This document shows positions 17,610 through 27,208 of a DNA stretch of 64,000 bases, piece after piece. The position numbers and the translations under genes are program-made. The stretch is from positions 2,046,001-2,110,000 of the forward strand of contig NZ_BAABWX010000001.1 in assembly GCF_040364665.1 (NCBI RefSeq), read 5' to 3'. Under the pieces are notes generated by a model, which was given only the letters and a program-made list of their open reading frames with translations, did no database searches and was not told the DNA's origin. Position 1 is the stretch's first letter, and each line of letters starts with the position of its first letter. This DNA comes from Cognatishimia sp. WU-CL00825 (GTDB taxonomy: Bacteria; Pseudomonadota; Alphaproteobacteria; Rhodobacterales; Rhodobacteraceae).

Positions 17610-18404
17610 ATGGAAAACGAAGCCACAATACGTCTTAGCATATTCCTCGGTCTTTTCATTGTCTTAGCCGGCATCGAAACCCTGCTTCCGCGTCGTTTGC
17701 GCGCCCAATCGCGCAAATCAAGATGGGCGACGAATTGGGCGCTGACCGCTATAAATACACTGACCCTACGTGCTTTGGCCTTTTTACTGCCAGCATTGGC
17801 TGTTGGGGCCGCTCTGGATGCATCCGCCCAGGGATGGGGTCTGTTTAATCTTGTTGGACTTCCCCCGTGGCTAGAAGTTTTTCTGGCGATCTTGATTTTT
17901 GACTTCGCTATTTGGCTTCAACATCTCGTAACCCACAAAGTGCCCCTGCTCTGGCGCTTGCACCGGGTACATCACGCGGATCGTGACATGGATGTCACCA
18001 CCGCAATCCGCTTTCACCCAATCGAAATCGCCCTGTCTATGTCGCTGAAAATCGGGCTTGTTTATCTGCTAGGACCAAGCGCACTGGCAATCATCTTGTT
18101 TGAAATCATCCTGAATGGCACCGCCATGTTCAACCACGCCAATATTCGACTCCCCCTTCCCCTAGATCGCAACCTGCGCCGGGTTTTGGTCACACCTGAC
18201 ATGCACCGGGTGCATCATTCCGTGCACCGGCACGAACATGACAGCAACTATGGGTTTTCGCTTTCCCTCTGGGACCGACTTTTTGGCACCTACATTGCCC
18301 AGCCCGCCGAGGGCCACGACAACATGACGGTTGGCCTAAGGTGGCAAGACACACGCCCCGCCAAGCTCAGCTGGGTGCTGACCCTGCCGTTTTTCAAAAA
18401 ATGA
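17610..18404 (+). CDS. Sterol desaturase / fatty acid hydroxylase family protein
   Basis: A 264-residue membrane protein with about four hydrophobic helices and the eight-histidine di-iron motifs HLVTH, HRVHHAD, FHP and HRVHHSVHRHEHD. Such enzymes hydroxylate or desaturate lipid acyl chains or sterol-like molecules with O2. The start is the ATG at 17610; a GTG at 17592 is possible. The stop overlaps the next gene's start (ATGA), opening a three-gene operon. Confidence 0.88.
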   Translation: MENEATIRLSIFLGLFIVLAGIETLLPRRLRAQSRKSRWATNWALTAINTLTLRALAFLLPALAVGAALDASAQGWGLFNLVGLPPWLEVFLAILIFDFAIWLQHLVTHKVPLLWRLHRVHHADRDMDVTTAIRFHPIEIALSMSLKIGLVYLLGPSALAIILFEIILNGTAMFNHANIRLPLPLDRNLRRVLVTPDMHRVHHSVHRHEHDSNYGFSLSLWDRLFGTYIAQPAEGHDNMTVGLRWQDTRPAKLSWVLTLPFFKK

Positions 18405-19033
18405 TCGCGCAGCTACTTCATGACAATCGGCTGACCGTTGTTGGCGGTTTCCACCCCCACGATGACCCCTGGGTTGATGGTTTTCAGACCGTGTTGATGA
18501 TCGGCCCGGACGAACCCGGTTTTTGGGGGCATTTCACCCAACAACCAGAATACCTGGATGGCCGGCCCAATGCCCTAGATCGTTTTGGCAAGCGTATCCT
18601 CAATGCCATCGCAAAAACAGAAAGCGCCACAGCGTTTTTCCCATCAGATGGGCCACCCTATGCGCCGTTCATTCAATGGGCGCTCCAATCTGGCTGTGAT
18701 CAGTCGCCCGTAGGCTTGCTGGTACATCCCAAAGCCGGGCTGTTTGCCTCGTTCCGAGGAGCACTGGCCCTGCGGCGGCATATTGCGCTGCCAGCGGCTT
18801 TGCCCGCGCCCTGTGGCAGCTGTCATCACAAACCATGCCTCACCGCCTGCCCCGTCGGCGCACTGACAGCCAAGGGCTATGACGTGGCCGCCTGTCAAAG
18901 CTACATCAAATCCCCTCAAGGCCGCGACTGTATGACAGGCTGTAAGGTGCGAATTAGCTGCCCAACGTCGCAAAAGTTTGGCAGAGTGCCCGCACAATCA
19001 GAATTTCACATGAAGGCTTTTTTAGGCGAATGA
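18401..19033 (+). CDS. Ferredoxin-like protein with one 4Fe-4S motif
   Basis: A 210-residue protein with a C-terminal CGSCHHKPCLTACPVGAL, spacing Cx2Cx4Cx3CP, typical of a cubane cluster site, plus a further Cys-rich part CMTGCKVRISC. The N-terminal 140 residues resemble a family of uncharacterised ferredoxin-annotated proteins. It overlaps its neighbours on both sides by ATGA, so it is made with the di-iron desaturase-like protein and may be its electron donor (inference). Confidence 0.75.
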   Translation: MIAQLLHDNRLTVVGGFHPHDDPWVDGFQTVLMIGPDEPGFWGHFTQQPEYLDGRPNALDRFGKRILNAIAKTESATAFFPSDGPPYAPFIQWALQSGCDQSPVGLLVHPKAGLFASFRGALALRRHIALPAALPAPCGSCHHKPCLTACPVGALTAKGYDVAACQSYIKSPQGRDCMTGCKVRISCPTSQKFGRVPAQSEFHMKAFLGE

Positions 19034-19518
19034 CCAAACACCTCATTCTTATGCGCCATGCTAAATCCAGCTGGGAACACGTTGGCCGAGATTTTGACCG
19101 CCCTCTTAACACCCGTGGCCAAATGGCAGCCCCAGCAATCGGGGACTGGCTGCGCACACAGGGATATCTGCCTGACGCTATCCTAAGCTCCAGCGCCAAA
19201 CGCACGCGCGAAACCTGCGACGGTTTGGGGTTTGATGTACCAATGCGATTTGAACGCAGGCTTTATCTGGCTGATCCCGATACCATGCTGGCAGAACTAA
19301 AGGCGGAAACGGCCAATACGGTTCTGCTGTTGGGCCACAACCCCGGTATCGCCGAATTGGCGGATCAATTGGTGGCAACCCGCCCGGATCACTCGCGGTT
19401 TTATGACTATCCAACCTGCGCAACCACAGTCATCGACTTTGAAATTTCAGACTGGGCCGCCCTCAAGCCAGGATCCGGCAAGATTCGGGATTTTATTGTT
19501 CCCAAAGATCTGAAATGA
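19030..19518 (+). CDS. SixA-like histidine phosphatase
   Basis: A 162-residue member of the histidine phosphatase superfamily. The catalytic RHG-type motif is LMRHAKSSW at 7-15 and the second His lies in LLLGHNPGI. SixA proteins dephosphorylate phosphohistidine on phosphorelay or PTS proteins. It is the last gene of the operon with the desaturase and ferredoxin-like genes and is followed by a strong bidirectional terminator. Confidence 0.87.
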   Translation: MTKHLILMRHAKSSWEHVGRDFDRPLNTRGQMAAPAIGDWLRTQGYLPDAILSSSAKRTRETCDGLGFDVPMRFERRLYLADPDTMLAELKAETANTVLLLGHNPGIAELADQLVATRPDHSRFYDYPTCATTVIDFEISDWAALKPGSGKIRDFIVPKDLK

Positions 19519-19524
19519 ACCAAA

Positions 19525-19550
19525 AAAGCCCCGCACAATGGCGGGGCTTT
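19525..19550. terminator. Bidirectional rho-independent terminator
   Basis: A 10-bp perfect stem (AAAGCCCCGC / GCGGGGCTTT) with a 6-base loop, flanked by an A run on the left and T-rich sequence on the right. It lies between the convergent sixA-like and bztD genes and can serve both. Confidence 0.9.
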
Positions 19551-19572
19551 CTGAAATTTTTGCACTGCGCTC

Positions 19573-20364
19573 TTAGTGACCCAGGATCTGGCTGAGGAAC
19601 AATTTTGTCCGCTCGCTTTTTGGATTGTTAAAGAACTCTTCTGGCTCGTTCTGTTCAACAATTTGACCTTGGTCCATAAAGATCACGCGGTTGGCCACCT
19701 GACGGGCAAAGCCCATCTCGTGGGTCACGCACAACATGGTCATGCCTTCTTCGGCAAGCTCGATCATAGTGTCCAGAACCTCTTTGATCATCTCTGGATC
19801 AAGAGCGGATGTTGGTTCATCAAACAACATGATACGTGGCTTCATGCAAAGCGAACGGGCAATCGCCACACGCTGCTGCTGACCACCCGAAAGCATGCCA
19901 GGATACTTGTTGGCCTGCTCAGGGATTTTGACCTTTTCCAGAAAATGCATCGCTGTTTCGATGGCTTCTTTCTTAGGTGTTTTACGCACCCAGATCGGAG
20001 CCAAAGTACAGTTTTCCAAAATCGTCAAATGCGGGAACAGGTTGAAGTGCTGAAAGCACATGCCAACCTCAGAGCGCACCTTGTCGATGTTCTTAAGGTC
20101 AGACGTCAACTCCGTGCCATCCACGATGATTTGGCCCTGCTGATGCTCTTCCAGACGGTTGATACAGCGGATCATGGTGGATTTACCCGAACCCGAGGGC
20201 CCGGCGATGACGATACGCTCGCCCTCGTTGACGGTCAGGTTAATATCCTTGAGCACGTGGAACGACCCGTACCACTTGTTCATATTGGTGATTTGAATGG
20301 CAACGTTGTCGCTTACCTGAAGCTTTGATCGATCAACGTTACGGTCAGTTGCAAGATCAGACAT
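19573..20364 (-). CDS. bztD: Glutamate/glutamine/aspartate/asparagine ABC transporter ATP-binding protein
   Basis: A 263-residue polar-amino-acid ABC ATPase. Walker A is GPSGSGKST at about 55-63, the signature is LSGGQQQR, and Walker B is [12 protein letters not shown] followed by the H-loop CVTHE. It energises the BztBC permease. ATG 20364 (MSDLATD) is taken, as the frame upstream overlaps bztC and is not conserved. It ends the bztABCD operon just before the shared terminator. Confidence 0.94.
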   Translation of the reverse strand: MSDLATDRNVDRSKLQVSDNVAIQITNMNKWYGSFHVLKDINLTVNEGERIVIAGPSGSGKSTMIRCINRLEEHQQGQIIVDGTELTSDLKNIDKVRSEVGMCFQHFNLFPHLTILENCTLAPIWVRKTPKKEAIETAMHFLEKVKIPEQANKYPGMLSGGQQQRVAIARSLCMKPRIMLFDEPTSALDPEMIKEVLDTMIELAEEGMTMLCVTHEMGFARQVANRVIFMDQGQIVEQNEPEEFFNNPKSERTKLFLSQILGH

Positions 20365-20375
20365 ATCTAGATCTC

Positions 20376-21680
20376 CTATCGTTTGTGACCAGTCTGAAGC
20401 TTGCGCTCCAGGTACATGGAATAGCGGGACATGGAAAAGCAGACGATGAAGAACAAGAAGGCGATAAACGCAAACAGTTCCCAATAGACGCCGTTCCAAG
20501 CGGTGTCGGCACGAATGGCTGTCGAAAGACCAATCACGTCAAACAGACCAATGATCGACACCAGCGTTGTGTCCTTAAAGATGCCAATAAAGGTGCTCAC
20601 GATACCTGGGATCGAGATCTTTAGCGCCTGTGGCATAATGATAAGACGTTGTGCCTGCCAATAGTTCAGACCAAGACTGTCTGCGCCCTCGTATTGCCCT
20701 TTGGGCAAGGCGGCCAGACCACCCCGAACGATCTCGGCCATATAGGCGGCAGAGAATAGGGTCATCATGATCATGACACGTAGGATAATATCAAAATTCG
20801 TACCCGGTGGCAGGAAGACGTTCAGCAAAAGCGACGCCACAAACAACAGGGTGATCAGCGGCACGCCGCGGATGAATTCGATAAATCCGATACAGATGGC
20901 TTTCACGATCAACAGATCAGACTGACGCCCAAGGGCCAGCAAGATACCGATCGGAAGGGACACCCCAATCGCAACGATCCCCAGCAACAAAGCCAGCATA
21001 AAGCCGCCGAATTTGCGGCTTTCAACCGCTTCGATGCCAATTGGCAAGATGTCAGACAGGCCATTGCTGACCCAACCTGCCAAAAACAGCCACCAAATCA
21101 CTGCAGACGCGACCGCACCAATCAAAGCGATTAATCCGCTCATATTTGAAAGTGCACGATAGGCCAGAACAGCGATTCCAAAACCTGCAGCCACCGCCAA
21201 AGGTCCCCAAATGGTGCCCCCCCACAGAAGCCAAGGCATCAGGAATGGATACGCCATTGTCAGATAGATAAACTGCTTAGGTGTTTTTTCTGAAAACAGA
21301 ATGGGTGCCAAAGCTGCCAAGGTCAGAACCAAAGTCAGATTCACACGCCAGTACAGGTAGTCTGGATAGAACCCATACAATAGTTGCAGCCAACGATCGT
21401 TCACAACACCCCAGCAAGCGTGCCCATGGGATGTGCCATAGGTGGCATTGAATATCTCACGACATTCGGTCAGCGATGTTGCGCTCCAAGAGGATTGAAA
21501 CATCCAAGGCAAAAGCCCGGCAAGGATCGAATAGATGAAATAGATCGAGACGAGTGTAAGGATTGAATTTAATGGGCTAGAGAACAGGTTTGCTCTGGCC
21601 CAGCCGATAAAGCCCACAGAAGTTGCTGGCGGTGCCAATTCTGGCAACATTTCTTCGCGGACAAAAGGTTGATTGCTCAT
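20376..21680 (-). CDS. bztC: Amino-acid ABC transporter permease BztC
   Basis: A 434-residue inner-membrane permease with about eight to nine hydrophobic segments. The permease (EAA) loop reads [21 protein letters not shown] and is preceded by [14 protein letters not shown]. It lacks a signal peptide. It forms a heterodimer with BztB, from which it is separated by one base. Confidence 0.93.
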   Translation of the reverse strand: MSNQPFVREEMLPELAPPATSVGFIGWARANLFSSPLNSILTLVSIYFIYSILAGLLPWMFQSSWSATSLTECREIFNATYGTSHGHACWGVVNDRWLQLLYGFYPDYLYWRVNLTLVLTLAALAPILFSEKTPKQFIYLTMAYPFLMPWLLWGGTIWGPLAVAAGFGIAVLAYRALSNMSGLIALIGAVASAVIWWLFLAGWVSNGLSDILPIGIEAVESRKFGGFMLALLLGIVAIGVSLPIGILLALGRQSDLLIVKAICIGFIEFIRGVPLITLLFVASLLLNVFLPPGTNFDIILRVMIMMTLFSAAYMAEIVRGGLAALPKGQYEGADSLGLNYWQAQRLIIMPQALKISIPGIVSTFIGIFKDTTLVSIIGLFDVIGLSTAIRADTAWNGVYWELFAFIAFLFFIVCFSMSRYSMYLERKLQTGHKR

Positions 21681-21681
21681 T

Positions 21682-22950
21682 CTACCGCTCCACCAATTTC
21701 ACACGATTGTTGTACCAGTTCATCACCAGCGAAATGCTGAGGCTGATCATTAAGTACACTGCCATTAGCAACACAACACATTCCAGCTCGCGGCCGGTTT
21801 GGTTCATCGTGATGCCGCCCAAAGTCCCGGTGATATCCATGTAACCCACCGCAATCGCCAATGACGAGTTTTTGGTAAGGTTCAGATAGTTGGAAATCAT
21901 CGGTGGGATGATGACACGCAACGCTTGAGGCAGAACAACAAGGCTCATGATGCGGCCAGACCGCAGACCCAAGGCACCAGCCGCTTCGGTTTGACCATGG
22001 CTGATGGCAAGAATACCACCGCGCACGATTTCCGCGATAAAGGCGGCAGTATAAAGCGACAGCGCCAACCATAGGGCGATCAAAGAGTTCCGCATATGCG
22101 TCCCACCCTGAAAGTTAAACCCTTTCAGCTCTGGGTACCCAAGGTGGAAACCCAAGACAGCAAACAGCACAATGATTGGTATGAACACAACAGCAAGCCG
22201 TGTGTACCAGGTCGTAGGCCGTAGGCCCGTGGCTTCCTGCGTTACATCCGCGCGTTTCTTAATGGTGTGACTTGCAAAAAGCCCAGCCACCAAAACAAGC
22301 GCAAAGGCCAAGAAATCAAGCGAGATATCAAATCGTAAGCTCGAGTTGCCAAAAATCGGTAGGTTGCCCAGTGAATTGGAAAACAGCGGCTCGGGGATAT
22401 ACACACCCCGGTTTGTGATCGCGACTGTGTCAAAAAAGCTAAGGGTCGCTTCTGGGTTTTCACCGCGGAACGCCCGTGGTGCTGGCAGGCTTTCGATCAG
22501 AATGGCCATGGCCAATACGATCCACAGCAAAACCGGGACGTTGCGGAACATTTCCACATAAAACGTCATGATTCTTGCGACAATCCAGTTTTTGGATAGG
22601 CGCAGCACACCAATTAGAACGCCCAGGATTGTGGCTGTGATACAGCCCAAAACGGCGACGACCAATGTGTTTAACAGCCCAATAAAGGCCGCGCGCAGGT
22701 GGCTGTCTCGGCTGTTATAGTCCAGAAGTCTTTGGTTGATGTCGTAACTTGCAGGCTCTGTAAAGAAAGCCAATGAGATCGGCTTGCCCAGCGTATTCAG
22801 GTTTGTCAGCGTATTGTTGATCAGCCATGCAGCCAAAAGCATAAAGCCAAACAATGCAACAACCTGGATCGTCGCCGAACGATACCGGGTGTCGTATATC
22901 AGCATTGATAGCCGAAACGACGCCTTCGGAGGGTCGGTGAGAGTTGTCAT
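21682..22950 (-). CDS. bztB: Amino-acid ABC transporter permease BztB
   Basis: A 422-residue permease with the first membrane helix at about 30-50, a long periplasmic section and the C-terminal helices that include AAFIAEIVRGGILAI and the EAA-type loop EAAGALGLRSGRIMSLVVLP. With BztC it forms the channel for acidic amino acids and their amides. Between it and bztA is a strong hairpin that could lower its expression relative to the binding protein. Confidence 0.93.
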   Translation of the reverse strand: MTTLTDPPKASFRLSMLIYDTRYRSATIQVVALFGFMLLAAWLINNTLTNLNTLGKPISLAFFTEPASYDINQRLLDYNSRDSHLRAAFIGLLNTLVVAVLGCITATILGVLIGVLRLSKNWIVARIMTFYVEMFRNVPVLLWIVLAMAILIESLPAPRAFRGENPEATLSFFDTVAITNRGVYIPEPLFSNSLGNLPIFGNSSLRFDISLDFLAFALVLVAGLFASHTIKKRADVTQEATGLRPTTWYTRLAVVFIPIIVLFAVLGFHLGYPELKGFNFQGGTHMRNSLIALWLALSLYTAAFIAEIVRGGILAISHGQTEAAGALGLRSGRIMSLVVLPQALRVIIPPMISNYLNLTKNSSLAIAVGYMDITGTLGGITMNQTGRELECVVLLMAVYLMISLSISLVMNWYNNRVKLVER

Positions 22951-23030
22951 TTAGGATGTTCCCCGTGCTTCGACCAATTTATTATGCACTTAAGATGTGC
23001 TGGTCGATTATTCTTAGGAATAAAACATTT

Positions 23031-23056
23031 GGGGCGCGAGATGGATCTCGCGCCCC
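23031..23056 (-). terminator. Intercistronic hairpin between bztA and bztB
   Basis: A perfect 12-bp stem (GGGGCGCGAGAT / ATCTCGCGCCCC) with a 2-base loop sits 13 bases after bztA, followed on the transcribed strand by a weak AAATGTTTT tract. It can act as a partial terminator or a 3' stabiliser, raising binding-protein mRNA over permease mRNA, a pattern known for many ABC operons. Confidence 0.75.
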
Positions 23057-23069
23057 AAAACTTCAGACC

Positions 23070-24086
23070 TTAGCGGAATGGAGGAGAGTACAGCAGACCA
23101 CCGTCTGTGTACTGCGCGTTCAAGCCGCGCGCCAAACCGATTGGTGTGTTTTCACCAATGTTCTTTTCGAACACTTCGCCATAGTTGCCGCCCGCCATAA
23201 TAGCGCGCTTAGCCCATTCTGCGTCCAGACCCAGCATTTCGCCCAAGGAACCTTCGGAACCCAACAGACGGTTAACTTCTGGGTTGTCTGTGCCCGCAGA
23301 CATCTCAGCAACGTTTGCAGAGGTCACACCCAGCTCTTCTGCTGTGATCAACGCGTTCAAAGTCCAGCGAACAATGTCGCCCCATTCGTTGTCGCCGTGG
23401 CGAACAAGTGGCCCGAGTGGCTCTTTAGAGATGATTTCTGGCAGAACGGTGTGATCACCAGGGTTTTCGAATGCAGCACGCGTTGCCGCCAGACCAGACG
23501 CATCTGTGGTGTAAACATCGCAAGCACCAGCTAGGTACTGCTGTTGCGCTTCAGCATTGGTTTCGATTGGAACTGGCTCATAGCTGATGCCGTTTGTGCG
23601 GAAGAAATCCGCCAGGTTCAGCTCTGTTGTTGTACCGGTTTGGATACAAACAGTTGCGCCATCCAATTCTTTCGCAGAGGCAACACCCAGTTCTTTTGGA
23701 ACCATGAAGCCCTGACCGTCATAATAGTTCACACCAACAAATGTGAACTTCAGGTCAACATCCCGAGAGAATGTCCATGTGGTGTTACGCGCCAACATAT
23801 CGATTTCGCCGGAAGCCAGCGCCGTAAAGCGTGTCTTACCAGTTGTCGGCACAAATTCGACGGCCTTTGGGTCACCCAAAACAGCACCGGCAACCGCACG
23901 ACAAACAGAGACGTCAAAGCCACCCCATTCACCGCTGGCATCCGGGGTTGCAAATCCCACCAGACCAGACGCAACGCCACAGTTCAGTTTGCCACGTGCT
24001 TTCACGTCATCAAGCGTGCCAGCAGCGGCGACACCAGCGGAGACACAAGCAATGGCCGCGGCGCCAATTAGTACAGATTTATTCAT
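23070..24086 (-). CDS. bztA: Amino-acid ABC transporter substrate-binding protein BztA
   Basis: A 338-residue periplasmic binding protein of the glutamate/glutamine family. The signal peptide is MNKSVLIGAAAIACVSAG followed by a VAAAG cleavage region. Family motifs include LNCGVASGLVGFATPD, GFDVSVCRAVAGAVLG and YYDGQGFMV. ATG 24086 follows GGAAGAGG with good spacing; an upstream in-frame ATG at 24206 would spoil the signal peptide. First gene of bztABCD. Confidence 0.94.
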   Translation of the reverse strand: MNKSVLIGAAAIACVSAGVAAAGTLDDVKARGKLNCGVASGLVGFATPDASGEWGGFDVSVCRAVAGAVLGDPKAVEFVPTTGKTRFTALASGEIDMLARNTTWTFSRDVDLKFTFVGVNYYDGQGFMVPKELGVASAKELDGATVCIQTGTTTELNLADFFRTNGISYEPVPIETNAEAQQQYLAGACDVYTTDASGLAATRAAFENPGDHTVLPEIISKEPLGPLVRHGDNEWGDIVRWTLNALITAEELGVTSANVAEMSAGTDNPEVNRLLGSEGSLGEMLGLDAEWAKRAIMAGGNYGEVFEKNIGENTPIGLARGLNAQYTDGGLLYSPPFR

Positions 24087-24296
24087 TTTAACCTCTTCCT
24101 GAATTACCGTCCCTTTTTGGAACGAACTTCTGATCCATTTTACGATCAGTTTGTTGCTGTGAAGAGTCCTCGCTCCTTCAGCAGGAGTCAGTTTGGGCGC
24201 ATTCATCAGAAAAGGTCAAGGGCTGGTTCAAGGAAATTGATGCATTAATAATGCTTGCTCAAATGGCAATCATTTCCTTCCTAAACTGTCTTATTA

Positions 24297-25004
24297 TCAG
24301 GATATTTTGAAAAAATGATGCGCGTGCAGGAATGCCAAACGCTTGGTTTCAGAAAGCGCATGGGCGTCATCATCCCGTCCCCATTGCTCTTCTTGCCACA
24401 ATTCGTCCAACCGAGACAGTGTCCAGCAGTCCTCAGCGGGACGATATTCGTGCACCGCAGCAAAGCCCAGAACAAGTGATCCGGACATGCAAACGAGATC
24501 ATGAAAGGCTGCCAACTGAAAGCTAGAAAGCCCATGCACCATGTCGCGCAGCCGCTTTAAAGCAGCTTCATTCTGAGACTTAAACATCACGCCAGAGACA
24601 GGCTGCAATCTCGCCCCAAGCGAATCAGCAGCCCAATCCAGCACCGGATCCCAGTTTTCCGCCTGACGGGTCACCAATTCCACAGGTGATTCGGCGCGAT
24701 AACACAGCAGATCAGTGCCACCATAATCTGCCAGCATCTCTGCGACATCTTGCTTCTGGATTGCGACCTTATCTAGGGCAGAATTCGCCGTGCGGGTCAT
24801 GGGCATGGTCAAAGGATCAACCTGATCACCCTGCGCGTCCCATTCAGCCGCGATGGCTTCGGCCAATTCGCGCGTTGGCACCACCACCGGCGTCTTAGCG
24901 GGGGTCTTTAGGCTGCGCCCATCCAACTGGATCACAAAGCCATTTTCATGTGCCTCATATCCTGCATTTTTCCAAAAGCGCTTGTTGGTATTCCAGCCCG
25001 CCAT
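24297..25004 (-). CDS. ATP12 family F1-ATPase assembly chaperone
   Basis: A 235-residue protein with the ATP12 hallmarks: WKNAGYE, FVIQLDGRSLKTPAKTP, AIAAEWDAQ, MTRTANSALD and DLLCYRAESP. ATP12 binds the F1 alpha subunit during assembly of ATP synthase and occurs in mitochondria and alphaproteobacteria. It is the last gene of the crcB-rluA-HAD-atp12 operon, 4 bases after the HAD gene. Confidence 0.93.
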   Translation of the reverse strand: MAGWNTNKRFWKNAGYEAHENGFVIQLDGRSLKTPAKTPVVVPTRELAEAIAAEWDAQGDQVDPLTMPMTRTANSALDKVAIQKQDVAEMLADYGGTDLLCYRAESPVELVTRQAENWDPVLDWAADSLGARLQPVSGVMFKSQNEAALKRLRDMVHGLSSFQLAAFHDLVCMSGSLVLGFAAVHEYRPAEDCWTLSRLDELWQEEQWGRDDDAHALSETKRLAFLHAHHFFKIS

Positions 25005-25008
25005 CGTC

Positions 25009-25680
25009 TTAGCCCCAAAACTTGTTCAGCACATCGTGCAATTGATTGAATTCGTGAATGACAACATCAGCCTGATGCAACTGATCAGGCTTATGATAGC
25101 CCCAGCTGACACCAATGGCATAAAGACCCGCTGCCTTGGCCATTTCCATATCAAAACTTGTGTCCCCCACCATAACCGCACGATCCTGCGCCACACCCGT
25201 GTCAGACAGGGCAGCGTGTAACATCGCGGGATGCGGCTTAGACGGGTGAAAATCGGCCACTTGTTCGGTCACAAAAGTCCTGGTCAACCCATGCGCTTCC
25301 AGCAGCTTATCCAATCCTCGGCGGGACTTGCCAGTTGCAACACCCAACAGCGTATCTGGCAGGGCATTCAAGCTGCCCAACACATCCAAAGCTCCAGGGT
25401 AAAGCGGCGAACTTTGCACACTGCCTTTGGCTTTGCGCAAATGCATATAAGCGTCCTTATAGCCCTGCACCAAACTGTCAAATAGCGCCTGCGTTCCGTC
25501 GGGAACCAACCGTGGAAAGATCACCTCAAGCGACAAGCCAACCTGCGCCAACACCTGATTGCGCGGCGGCATCGTCAAGCCCTGCCCTTCAAAGGCCAGG
25601 GTCATCGCAGCGATGATATCGCCTTGACTGTCCACCAAAGTCCCGTCGACGTCAAAGACGACAAGCCTCAAATCCGTCAT
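25009..25680 (-). CDS. HAD-IA family hydrolase (phosphoglycolate phosphatase-like)
   Basis: A 223-residue HAD phosphatase. Motif I is FDVDGTLVDS with the nucleophile Asp, motif II is GVATGKS, the motif III Lys is in PSKPHPAM, and motif IV is MVGDTSFDMEMA. The alpha-helical cap lies between residues 16 and 85. It is commonly annotated as phosphoglycolate phosphatase but the substrate cannot be read from sequence. Its start overlaps the stop of the rluA-type gene. Confidence 0.88.
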   Translation of the reverse strand: MTDLRLVVFDVDGTLVDSQGDIIAAMTLAFEGQGLTMPPRNQVLAQVGLSLEVIFPRLVPDGTQALFDSLVQGYKDAYMHLRKAKGSVQSSPLYPGALDVLGSLNALPDTLLGVATGKSRRGLDKLLEAHGLTRTFVTEQVADFHPSKPHPAMLHAALSDTGVAQDRAVMVGDTSFDMEMAKAAGLYAIGVSWGYHKPDQLHQADVVIHEFNQLHDVLNKFWG

Positions 25681-26720
25681 CGCAACTCCTCAAACGGATC
25701 TTCGGCGGCCATATGCGGGGCCCAGTCAAAAGTATCAAAGGTGTTTTGCATATGCTCAGGCAGGGGCGCATGCACAATCAATGGCTGTTTTGTCACCGGA
25801 TGCTCAAACGACATGGTGCGCGCATGCAGGTGCAGCTTTTTGCTGATCATCCCGCCAAGCTGCGCGCCCCAACCATCGCCCAGGTTTTCCTGGCCAGAAC
25901 CACCGTATTTTCCATCGCCAATAATCGGGTGACCAATCTCTGCCATATGCGCCCGCAGCTGGTGTGTCCGCCCCGTCACCGGCTCCATGGCGACCCAGGC
26001 CGCCCGGCTCGCCACCCGGTATAATGTGGCATATTGAGTGATCGCGCGTTTGGCACCTGGGGTGCTCGCCACCTCACGTGGATGCACGCAATGCATCTTC
26101 TCGCCTTCCCCCCGCGGCCCGTGACCGCCAGCTTTGACCAGACCATACTTGATTTCGCCAAGATAAGGCGTGGGCACACCGCCCACCACCGCCCAGTAAA
26201 TCTTGCGCGTCGCGTGATGGCGAAAAGCTGCGGTCAAATCGCTGGCCATCTTGCGCGACCGCGCCAGGACCAAAACACCAGAGGTGTCTTTGTCCAACCG
26301 GTGCACAAGGCGCGGTTTCTCATCATTGCCAAACTTCAGGGCCTCTGCCAAACCATCCACGTGGCGCGTTTGTTTGCTGCCGCCTTGGGTGGGCAGTCCT
26401 GCTGGCTTGTTCAACACAATCAGATGATCATCGCGATACAGCACGCAGGATTGAATCAGTTTTTCATCGGCCGCCGATATCCGGCGCTCGCTGTGCTGTT
26501 TTGGCTCATAATAATCCGGCACCGGCGGAATACGAATATTCTGCCCTTCCACCAAACGGGTCGCCGGCTTCACCCGGCCGCCATCCAGGCGAATTTCGCC
26601 CTTTCGGCACATCTTTTCGATGCGGATTTGGTTTAACTGAGGAAACTTCTGTTTCATCCAGCGGTCCAACCGCATATCAGCGTCATCCGCCACGATCGTC
26701 AAATTCTGTACGCCACTCAT
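25677..26720 (-). CDS. RluA/RluC-family pseudouridine synthase
   Basis: A 347-residue enzyme with an N-terminal S4 RNA-binding domain (RLDRWMKQKFPQLNQIRIEK) and the catalytic RluA motif RLVHRLDKDTSGVLVLAR with its Asp. GRTHQLRAHM is the second signature. It converts specific uridines of 23S rRNA (RluC sites are typical) to pseudouridine. ATG 26720 overlaps the crcB stop (ATGA). Confidence 0.9.
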   Translation of the reverse strand: MSGVQNLTIVADDADMRLDRWMKQKFPQLNQIRIEKMCRKGEIRLDGGRVKPATRLVEGQNIRIPPVPDYYEPKQHSERRISAADEKLIQSCVLYRDDHLIVLNKPAGLPTQGGSKQTRHVDGLAEALKFGNDEKPRLVHRLDKDTSGVLVLARSRKMASDLTAAFRHHATRKIYWAVVGGVPTPYLGEIKYGLVKAGGHGPRGEGEKMHCVHPREVASTPGAKRAITQYATLYRVASRAAWVAMEPVTGRTHQLRAHMAEIGHPIIGDGKYGGSGQENLGDGWGAQLGGMISKKLHLHARTMSFEHPVTKQPLIVHAPLPEHMQNTFDTFDWAPHMAAEDPFEELR

Positions 26721-27094
26721 GCCCATACTCCGCGTGCAAGCCAAACCCCAAGCGCCAAGGCCAAGATCGACCCAATCACTGAAATCAGCACATAGCTTAG
26801 CGCCGCACCGGTCTGGCCGCGCTCAAATAAAGTCACCGTTTCCAGCGAAAACGCCGAAAAGGTTGTGAAGCCTCCCAAAAACCCTGTCATCAACAGGGGG
26901 CTTAGATGCATCAACCCACGTTTGCCCAAATAGACCACGCAAAGTCCCATCAGAAACGATCCGATGACATTCACCGTGATAATCCCCAGCGGCAGGCCCG
27001 CCGCCGCAAGGCGCGCAGCGCCAAGCCCGGTCACATAACGCAAAACAGCGCCTAATGCCCCGCCAAGGGCCACATATGCAAGGTTGATAAGCAT
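26717..27094 (-). CDS. crcB: Fluoride efflux channel CrcB (Fluc)
   Basis: A 125-residue four-helix membrane protein with GGALGAVLRY, NVIGSFLMG and the GFLGGFTTFSAFSLET signature that lines the fluoride pore. Fluc works as a dual-topology dimer. I see no fluoride riboswitch in the 115 bases upstream. First gene of the operon through rluA, HAD and atp12. Confidence 0.94.
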   Translation of the reverse strand: MLINLAYVALGGALGAVLRYVTGLGAARLAAAGLPLGIITVNVIGSFLMGLCVVYLGKRGLMHLSPLLMTGFLGGFTTFSAFSLETVTLFERGQTGAALSYVLISVIGSILALALGVWLARGVWA

Positions 27095-27155
27095 CCCGCG
27101 TCTCTGTCGTCTGCCCCGGCACTTGTCAAGCGAAAGCCCCTATTCACCTTTGCAC

Positions 27156-27192
27156 AAATACTCTGGGGGAGGCGTTGAAATGCAATTTCAAC
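27156..27192 (+). repeat. Intergenic repeat, copy 1
   Basis: A 37-bp element that begins AAATACTCTGGGGGAGG and ends with a small hairpin GTTGAAAT..ATTTCAAC. It lies between rarA and crcB. A copy in the opposite orientation at 30057-30093 differs by a single base. Confidence 0.85.
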
Positions 27193-27208
27193 GGCGGTGG
27201 CAACGCCC

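Noticed and set aside
26717..27208. Possible fluoride riboswitch upstream of crcB
   Set aside because: The 115-base gap holds a repeat element and none of the GGNGAUGG / CCGCUGAUGG-type conserved sequence of that riboswitch.
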